A DNA stretch of 20,425 nucleotides from Auxenochlorella pyrenoidosa (Eukaryota; Chlorophyta; Trebouxiophyceae; Chlorellales; Chlorellaceae). The DNA lies in contig KQ482032.1 of NCBI GenBank assembly GCA_001430745.1, positions 113,024-133,448 on the forward strand, in the 5' to 3' direction. Positions within the stretch are counted from its first letter, which is position 1, and each line of letters opens with the position of its first letter. Under the pieces are notes generated by a model. That model had not been told where the DNA came from. It did not search any database and saw only the letters and a list, made by a program, of their open reading frames with translations. Both the position numbers and the translations under genes were made by a program. Below are positions 1 through 7,500 of the stretch, piece by piece.

Positions 1-868
1 ACAAACACAAGGCACAGGTCTGGCTTGCCATGCCCGCACAGCTTGGCTGTCAGCTCCCTCTGCAATGGGACACACACAAGTGGCGATGGGCAGCGTTCCA
101 TGCTGCCTGCCAGCACGCCGGCACCCTACTGGCTCCTGGGGTGGTCTGCGCAGGTGCAGCACAGCGCTCAGCGCAATCGCATCAGCGTGGTCTGGTGTGG
201 CCTGTCACTTCTGCCCGCCGTGCGCCACGCATGGCCGCCCTCTAAGCAAGCCACTCCCGGCCATTCCAATGGGCGTGCCAACGGATATCCAGGGGGGCTA
301 GCCCCCTGGGTCGGGCTGCACGCCCCAGGCCCGAGCTTTGTGGTAACGCCCAGCCCTGCTGCCGCTCTCACCGCCCACTTGTCGCACGCCTGCTGCTGCT
401 CCTCGATGCTGGCAAAGTCGGTGGTGAGCACCGCGGGCTGCTGCTCGGTGTGAGTGCGCCAGTAGGGGGCGCGCACGAGGTACTCAACCTGGCGGGAGGG
501 ACGGAATGGGCAGCGTGGGCGTTGGGCGGCGGCGGCAGCATTACAACCGCTACAGCTGCAGGAGCACTTGACGGCTTGAATCACACCATGGTTTCCAAGG
601 CCGAGGTGCACAGGGGGTGCTGGAATTCTTGGGGTGGGCCAGGAACAACGGGGAACTGGCGGGCAGAAGCGGTGCAGCACAAGCCGACGCCCCGCCCAGC
701 CGCCCCTGGCAGACACACCAGCGCACGGGTTCCTCTGTTCGCGCAGGCTGCAACCGACAGCGTCTTCCAGTCGCAACTGGCCAGGCACTTTAGCCGCAGC
801 TCCACCGGCAGGTCGAGAAAGCTGCCAGGGTGCGGCAGCGCGCCCGCAAGCTTCCCGAGACCCTCCAT
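1..868 (-). CDS. F-box and FIST-domain protein, 5' part only (runs off left edge)
   Basis: Three coding exons are visible: 868-719, 488-372 and 59-1, all phase 0 with GT-AG borders; the remainder lies left of the window. Exon 1 (50 residues, ATG at 868) holds an F-box core: FLDLPVELRLKCL, then DWKTLSVAACA and RALV-like spacing. Exon 3 reads RELTAKLCGHGKPDLCLVFV, which resembles the first strand and helix of FIST sensory domains (cf. FBXO22-type F-box/FIST proteins). Known family role: the F-box docks on SKP1 in an SCF ubiquitin ligase, and FIST is thought to bind small ligands. Exon 2 (39 residues) joins the two and has a short Q run. The start is the first ATG upstream of the F-box; an upstream exon is not excluded. 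The F-box call is fairly firm, FIST rests on about 20 residues, and the substrate is unknown. Confidence 0.72.
289..309. repeat. Intronic hairpin-forming inverted repeat
   Basis: Arms CCAGGGGG and CCCCCTGG are separated by five bases (GCTAG). It lies in the intron between coding exons 2 and 3 of the F-box/FIST gene. It could fold as RNA or DNA; no function can be assigned. Confidence 0.5.
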
Positions 869-1335
869 GGGTGATCCAAATTTGGTTGCGTGCCCAGCAC
901 TTCTGCCTTTCGAAGTTCAAGCAGCTCAACAGGGCTCACTACAGGACTGCACAAAGGCTGTATGGCCGGTGGCTTGCTGTCCCCAACACGCTTTTGAATG
1001 CATGGAAAATGGATTGAAGCGGCCGATGCAGCAGCGCCACCCTCTTCAAGGCGGATTCACCACAGTGGTGTGCCCGCTGCGGCAAGCAGCGCCAACGAGT
1101 CCCTTCCCATCCCATGTAAACAACTCCTAGCCCTGCCTGGCCCGGCTCGATAACAACTGGTTGGAAGTTGCGTGGATGGCGTATACATGGTATGAATGGG
1201 TTGATCAAGGGCGGCAAGGACGCCGCATGCCGGCTGCTGTCAAGCTGCTTGCGAGCCAGGAAGGAGGAGGGAGGATGCGCCCAGGAGGTGCTCGCCTCTG
1301 CCGAGGCCGGGGGCGAGCAGGCCCATGTGCGATCC
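869..1335. other. Intergenic: sirtuin 3' UTR and F-box gene promoter
   Basis: No coding exon is supported on either strand. Both neighbours are on the minus strand, so the stretch must hold the sirtuin 3' end and the F-box/FIST 5' region. I see no TATA box and no TGTAA poly(A) signal on the minus strand. The one TGTAA here (near 1115) is on the plus strand, where no gene ends. Confidence 0.6.
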
Positions 1336-2127
1336 CTAGTACACAGGCGGCACCTGCAGCGAGGGGTGAGCTGCCAGCCGAGCCATCACCTCCCCTGCAC
1401 GGCCCTCCACCTTGAGCGCCGCCAGCTCGTCGGCCCGCGTCTGTCCCGCAGTTACGATGGCCAGCTGCGCACCATTCTCAACTGCCGTCTTTGCCAGCCT
1501 GCGAGCAGAGGAGTTTACGTGTGTGGGGTGGTATGGGTGGGTGTGGGGGGCGGGAGGTTGGGAGTGGGGGGGCTGGGCATGAGTTGGCTGGGTTGGGGGA
1601 CACATGGACTGGCTTGGCCAGGGTGCAGCAGTCTCCGCTGGGAGCGAGGCCAGGTGGGGCAGGTCTGCGGGAGCATGGGCAACAAGGCAGCCCGCGGGAG
1701 GCCCCCGGACTGGGCGGCAGGCAGGAGGCATGTGGGCGGCGCACCCACCTGAAGGCGCTCCAGACAGCCAGGGAGGAGCCCACGACGAGCATGCTGCGGC
1801 AGCTCCGCGCCAGGTCCAGCGCCGCTTGTGCACGGTTGGGCGGGATGGCTGCACAGCAGGGCAGGGGTGGGGCGCTTGGCAGGACGCTCAAGGAAGAGCC
1901 ACCCTGTGGAGCATGCGCCACCTGGCACACACGCAGCCGGGCCAGTTGCAGCGCTGCATCGCCAGGCCATGCCACGCGGCAGCGCCGAGCCGACTCCACC
2001 CCCGCACGCACCGTCGCCGAAGAAAACCACATTCGGCTTCAGGATGCCGCCGCATGCGGGGCAGGGCGGCACCCGGAAGCCCCTGCCCCCGCCCGCCACC
2101 TCCATGTCCCCGTCTGGCCGCTGCAGG

Positions 2128-2160
<33 letters not shown>

Positions 2161-4369
2161 GAGTGCTGCCCCAGCTCAGCATCACCATCAGGCCGCTGTA
2201 TGACTCCCCTGCTGCTAGTGCTGCTGCTGCTGCTCGCAGCGGCGCTGCCCTCCTGCAAGGACAGTCCAGGCCAGGCAGATCACAGCAGTTTCAGCAGCCA
2301 TGTGTACACAATTCAACGGGTCAGCTCTCCTGCACGCCAGGCGAGGAGGCCCCCCTGGCCCTCACCCGCAGGCTGGGGTGCACCGCAGCAGCTGTGCCGG
2401 CCCGCAGCATGCGCTGCAAATCGTCGGCGGCGTCCCGGGCGGCGGCCAGCTGCGCCGCCGCCGCTGCCGCGTCCGGGTTGAGCGCCGCCAGCAGCTCTTG
2501 CAGCTCGTGCCGGCAGCTGGTCCTGCCGCAGCCCATGCAGATGACCTGCAGGTTGGGGCGGAGGTGGGTGGGGGTGGGTGGGTGGGTGGGGGGTGTTGCC
2601 GGCTGGAGATCCAAGGGATGGGGATGGGGGTTGGTACAAAGCCCAGAAGCACGGGACCATGGGCTGGCAGGGCAGGAGGGATGGCTGGACACGGCGCGGC
2701 CGCACCGCCTTGCCCCTGGCTTGACTTGACTTGACTTGACTTACAGAGCGGATTCGGAGCCAGCGAGGCTCATACACGCAAATCGTGGCTTGGCGAGCGA
2801 GCGGGCTGGCCTGGCACGCACCTCGTGCGTGGTGCCGTGCAGCTCAAGCAGCTGCGGGGAGCCGGCCTTCCGGTGCAGCCTGTCCACATTCTGCAGGGGG
2901 CGAAGCAAGGGGGCGCTGGGGGCGCAAGCACCAGCGCAGGCCGGCAGGCCGGCAGGGCCGAGCGGACGCAGAGAGCAGACGACAATGGCGAGGCAGTCTG
3001 CCGGGCTGCATTGGGCTTCCAGCTCAGCTGCCCTGCTTCCCAGCTGCCCCAATGCTGCCCCTGTACTCACACCAATGGGCCCTGGGCTGCACCCTTCCTG
3101 CAGCCCCCCAACCCCATCGGCCACACCTGCGTGATGAGGCCCTGCGCCCAGCCTGCAGAGAGGAAGGGGGTGGGTGTGGGCACTCGGGTGCTCTGTAGGG
3201 CCGACGCATGCTGCGCAGGCCCATCGCTGCAGGCATGCATACTGGCAGCAGGCATAGCCGGGCCTGGCACCTGGCAAGGGCAGAGGCACGGGGGCGGCAG
3301 AGGCGGCGCCCGCTGCAGGTGGCACGGCACGCGCGGGCATCACGCACCGCTGTGCTGCATGCGGGCGATGCCCTCGTGCGCCGCGTTGGGCGCCACGCTG
3401 CCAAAGCGCGGCCACCCCGCAAAGCTGCGTGCCCAGTACCTCTGCCGGTTTTCCTCGCTGGCCATGAACTGCACGGCGGGCAGAGGCCGGGGAGGGTAAG
3501 CAGACGCTTCGTTGACCAATTTAAACATGAACTCGAGGAAGATGGGCCATGGCTGGCCGGCGACATGTTGTTGCATGCGGCCCGGCACATGCTGCCTCCT
3601 GCCGGGGGCCCACGCCGGGACGAGGCTGCACGTGATGGCGGGCAGCGCGGCATCGGCGCTCCTGCGGCCTGCCCACCTGCTGATGCGTCATCGGGCGGAA
3701 GCCTGTGGCCTGGGTGTACGCTCCTGCTGGCCCTGATGCAGAGGGGGCCCGCAGTTGAGGGAGCAGGAATCAATGTGCGGCACGATGATACCAGCAGCAT
3801 GATGAGAGCGGCATGTCAATGCGCTGGGCCACTCTGCTGCTGCTTTGGCTGCGGCCCGGCCTCGCGAAACTAACCCCCCTGCCTGAGTCCCCACCTACCG
3901 CGGTAGTCGGGCACCCCAGATTCTGTTGAGCAGCCCGCGCCTGTGAGCACCACCGTGCCGCGAGCTCCCTGGATCAGCTCCGCCAGGCGGTCAATGGTGC
4001 CATCCGGCACCGGCGGCAGCTGCGGCGCCGTCTCGCCCGGCGCAACTGGGGATCCTATCACGTATGGCTGCTTGCCTTCGCTGCCGCTGGTGCCAGGGGA
4101 AAAGGGGGACGACCAGCTGCCATCGGCGGAGATGCGGTCGCGGTGGGCTGGCAGCGAGCGCACCAAGCTGGTGTGCACCTGCAGCCGCAGGGGCGGCGCC
4201 GCCGGCAGAGTCCAGCATGAGGCGTGCCCAGCACAATGAATCGGGCGTAGCAGCCTTGGGCGATGGGGCGATCCTCAGTCGGGAAGGCTGCGAAAGGCAG
4301 GGGGGCACTTGCCTGACGAGCCCTGGCCACTCTGGCGACCTGCATCGGCTGCATAGCAGCTGCTGTCAT
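1336..4369 (-). CDS. SRT2: Class II sirtuin, plant SRT2/SIRT4-like NAD-dependent deacylase
   Basis: Ten coding exons: 4369-4313, 4178-3899, 3723-3677, 3468-3348, 3152-3127, 2890-2822, 2545-2366, 2252-2012, 1848-1749, 1498-1336; total 1284 nt, 427 residues. Sirtuins remove acyl groups from lysine using NAD+. Visible motifs: NAD-binding [16 protein letters not shown] (97-112), [22 protein letters not shown] (177-183), catalytic His195 in LELHG, zinc cysteines C203/C206 and C324/C327, KPNVVFFGD (332-340), [12 protein letters not shown], and the C-terminal [10 protein letters not shown], which is typical of class II. The first exon plus the start of exon 2 are Arg/Ala-rich without acids for about 30 residues, so mitochondrial targeting is likely (inference). 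Exon 1 is the least certain: it needs a GC donor (GCAAGT at 4312-4307); everything from 4178 down is well supported. Oddities: residues 261-308 are an insertion with duplicated QRPDGD around Q10, and the usual Asn of the I/V-N motif is Thr390. Head-to-head with the CPL3-like gene. Confidence 0.93.
2130..2159. repeat. CTG/CAG trinucleotide repeat, 10 units, coding polyQ
   Basis: Ten perfect CTG units on the plus strand read as CAG on the minus strand and encode ten glutamines (292-301) of the sirtuin, between two QRPDGD copies. It is likely to be length-variable. Confidence 0.9.
2553..2592. repeat. G-rich GGTG repeat in a sirtuin intron
   Basis: Runs of three or more G at short spacing on the plus strand (GGGTGGGTGGGTGGG type). 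On the transcribed minus strand this is the C-rich tract just upstream of the acceptor for the exon starting at 2545. It fits a G-quadruplex pattern on the template side. Confidence 0.6.
2721..2740. repeat. TTGAC pentanucleotide microsatellite, four units
   Basis: Four exact TTGAC copies inside the sirtuin intron between exons 2890-2822 and 2545-2366. It is a simple tandem repeat with no visible function. Confidence 0.85.
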
Positions 4370-4523
4370 CAAGCAAACTTTGACAATGGAAGGGACGTCA
4401 CTAACAGGCTGCCGATCGAGCGTGGCATTTCGAGCGAGACTTGCAAAGCGTGGCAGCGCAGCATTTGGGGCTGCGGCGCTCCTAGACTGTTGATCTCGAT
4501 CCTGAGATGCTTCGCCAGCATTG
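4370..4523. promoter_or_regulatory. Shared divergent promoter region, sirtuin and CPL3-like gene
   Basis: The stretch separates the proposed ATG of the minus-strand sirtuin (4369) from the ATG of the plus-strand CTD phosphatase (4524), 154 bp in all. Both 5' UTRs and core promoters must overlap or be very short, so a bidirectional promoter is likely. No TATA box is obvious. If the sirtuin start is downstream of 4369, the gap is larger. Confidence 0.5.
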
Positions 4524-7500
4524 ATGGCCAGTGAAAGCTTGGAGAGCGGCGAGTTGCCGCTTGAGGACGGCGAGCTGCCGCGGGAGGTGGCGCAGGAAGT
4601 GACATCCCGACTCCCGGTGATGAGCCTTTTTACGGACAGCAGTGGCAGCAGCGCCCGTGAGCCAACTCGCCTGCTTGCCTGCCGCTCTGCAAGAACAGCT
4701 CACCCACGGGTCTTCTTATTACGTTTTCTCGATCTGCAGGCGCTCAGAGGCGAGGAGCCTCGACCGCAGCACCCGTACCGCGACGAGTGGGCAGGGCCCC
4801 GACGTGACGGTAGCGGCGGCAGCGGCGGGCGGGAGCTCCCGCCCGCCGACCGTTACCCGCGGGGCCCTCTCCACCGCAGGAGCAGCAGAGGCAGCGGCGA
4901 TGGCGGCTGGGGCTATGGTGGCCCTGGGACACGCAGGCGCAGCCCTAGCCCACCGCCGGGGCGAGTTGGGTATCACCCAGCCAACCGCGGCCCCCGAGGG
5001 CTTCCGCCAGGTCGCTACCCGCCGATGCCGCCATCAGAGCTTCCACTGCCGCCGCCGCTGCATGGCCGTGATCGCGACCGATTGCGCGACCGGGGCAGCA
5101 GCCTGCCGCGATCGCGCACACGCTCGCCGCTCCTGCGTTCGCCGCGCAGCCGCAGCCCGCCTCTTCGATCCCGCTCGCCGCCAGCCCTGCCGCAAGCCGC
5201 GTCACCGCCGTCCCAGCACGTGCCGTCAGCAGAGGACGAGGCAGCAAGGGATGCGCGGGAAATGGATACCCTGGCAGCTGACATCAAGTCCCTCTGCCGC
5301 GGCCTGACGTTGCCAGAGTGCATGAAGTGGGTTTCATGGAGGGCCAGGGCAAGCATGGGTGGCAGCGCCAGCGCAGTCGGGAGACGTGCTTGGGGCAGCA
5401 ATTAATCAGCGAGCGCCTGCCAACGTGCCTCTGCCCGCCTTCCTGCTGCTGCTGTTGCCCCCGCCGCTTCCGCCGCTGTGGCCGCCGCGGCTGCCTCTCG
5501 CTCTGTATTTACCCCTCATGCCTGCTCTGTGCGCAGTGCCTGCATGCTGCTCTTTGCTCCCTGCAGGAGGCTGTGGTATGCGAGCGCACTTGGTGCTGCG
5601 CCCCTTCTCTGAGGCTGGTTGCTCGCCGGCCCCCCCCGGCCGCCACCTGTTGTGCAGGAACCTGGAGCACGTGTGCTCCGACCTGCACACCGTTGTGCGC
5701 AAGCTGTCCTCCTACCTGCAGCTGCTCAGAAAGGTTGGTGGACAGTGCTGGCCTGAGCCGCAAATGCAGGCTGGCAGCCCGCAGAGCGTGGAGCTGTCGG
5801 GGCAGCCCTCCAGCTGCCACATCGGGGCGCCAGCAGGCCCGGGCAGCAGCGCTGGTGTGGCTTCGTTGACTTATCCAGGGCTGCGCTTGCCTGCAATGCC
5901 GATCTGCGAGAGCCGGCCGGTTGTTGAGAGCATGGCGTCGCTTTGCCTGCTTGACCCTGCTGTGGCTGCTGCATGTCTGAGCTGGGGCGATGCTGCATCC
6001 TGGTTGCCCTGCCTGCACCGCGTTCTGCACGCCTGCTTGCTAGCTCTGAGCCTGCCTGCTGCCGGCGCTGCTTGCGCCCGCCTGCCCGCCCTCCTGCCCG
6101 TGCTGGGTGCCTGCTCTGCAGCGCGACGAGTCTGTGAAGAGCGCCGATGACAGCGAGGCGCTGGCGGGCCTGGCAGCCGGCCTGGTGTCTGGTCTCAAGG
6201 CGCTGCACGTGTTCAGCAACACGGGGCAGGGGCGGCGCATGCCCGCGGCGCGGGAGCCGGTGCAGGCGGCCTGGCGTGCGCGGGAGGAGCTGCTTTCTGC
6301 GGCGCAGCGGCAGCAGTTTGAGGGGTTTGCTAGCAGCCGCAACTTTGCCGCGCTGCTGGAAGAGAAGTCTCCCAGCCCGGAGCCGGTGCGCAGGGACTAT
6401 GTGCCTGCACCCCGGCAGCAGCCGCAGCCAAGGGAGCGCAAGCAGAAGCGGCAGGTGGTTGAGCCAGAGGCCGGCAGCGGGGAGGAGGGCCAGCCCCCGG
6501 CGCTGTCCAAGCGGCAGCTCAGGCGGCTGCAGGCGGCGCAGCGCGCCGAGGCCGCTGCAGCCGAGGAGGCCGCCGCCAGGCAGCGGCAGCTAGAGGAGGC
6601 GGCGCGGCAGGCAGCGGCAGCAGAGGCGCGGCGCAAGGCTGCAGAGGAAGAGGCTGCCAACAGAACGTACAAGCTGACCATCAAGCTTGGCACCTCTGCC
6701 CTGCCTGCTGAGCATGCCGCGCATGCTCTCGCACCAGCCCAGCAGCAACAGGGGCAGCCCGCGGCAGCGGACACGGCCCTGGCAGCAGCCCTGGATGACC
6801 ACTGGCGGTGGCACCAGCAGCAGCAGGCCGCCACAGCGCAGCCGCAGCCAGAGGCGGAGGAGGCGCCTCCGCTCCCCCCAGAGGACGAGCCGGGCGGCTG
6901 GCAGGCCGTGCCGTCCCCGCTCGACGCGCCCCTCAGTCCCATGTCCGCCCCCGCCTCGCCCACAGCGCCCGCGGCAGCAGTGGTGACGGCCAATGGCTCT
7001 GGGGCGGGGGCAGGGCTGGGGCTGAACCCAGAAGCGTTGGAGCATGCGGCCAGCGGATCGCCAGCTGTGCGGGAGCTGCTTGGGTGAGTTGGCCAAACAG
7101 GTGGCCCTGCCAGGTGTCCGGGGGCGGGGGGCCGGGCGGGGTGTGGACGGGCGTACAATCGTGGTAAGCGTAGGTGGGGATCAGCACCTTAAGTTGGCGC
7201 CAATCTGCTGGTATATGCTGACAAGACAGTCAAGCTAGTGACAAGTGGGCGGTTCTGCACACCCACCCGCACGTATCGCCAAGGCCAGTCGCATGTTCCA
7301 AGTTGTGTGCGGCAGTTCGAAAGCCGAGAAAGAGGCAGTATGAAGCCGTGCATGAGTGTGGCGCGGGCGAGGCATGGCCCAAGGTTTGACTCATCGCTCA
7401 GGAGGCAGGCAGTCAATGTGCTTCCTGGGTGTGCTGTGCTCAGCAAGCAGTGAAGAGACTGAATGGCCACTTCAAAGCACCCGCAAGGTCTGGGTCGGCA

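Noticed and set aside
450..1130. 226-codon plus-strand frame with a TGTAA just after it
   Set aside because: It overlaps the F-box exon on the other strand and has no recognisable domain; the TGTAA near 1115 is taken as chance.
2121..2160. CTG repeat as a mobile element or CRISPR remnant
   Set aside because: It is a plain trinucleotide run in frame in the sirtuin; there are no spacers, target-site duplications or terminal inverted repeats.
3208..3873. 221-codon plus-strand frame opposite the sirtuin
   Set aside because: The minus strand here carries well-matched sirtuin exons; the plus translation is Ala/Arg-rich without motifs.
5560..5657. Possible extra CPL3-like exon after the acceptor near 5566
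   Set aside because: The phase 2 junction 5326 to 5658 joins cleanly and gives a sensible helix; adding this segment gives Cys-rich nonsense or breaks the frame.
6397..7158. 253-codon minus-strand frame
   Set aside because: It is the antisense of the large coding exon of the CPL3-like gene and consists of Ala/Cys/Ser repeats typical of shadow frames.
7300..7340. TTCGAAA flanked by CGGC/GCCG, resembling a tRNA T-arm
   Set aside because: The stem and loop lengths do not fit a T-arm, and no acceptor or anticodon stem is found around it.
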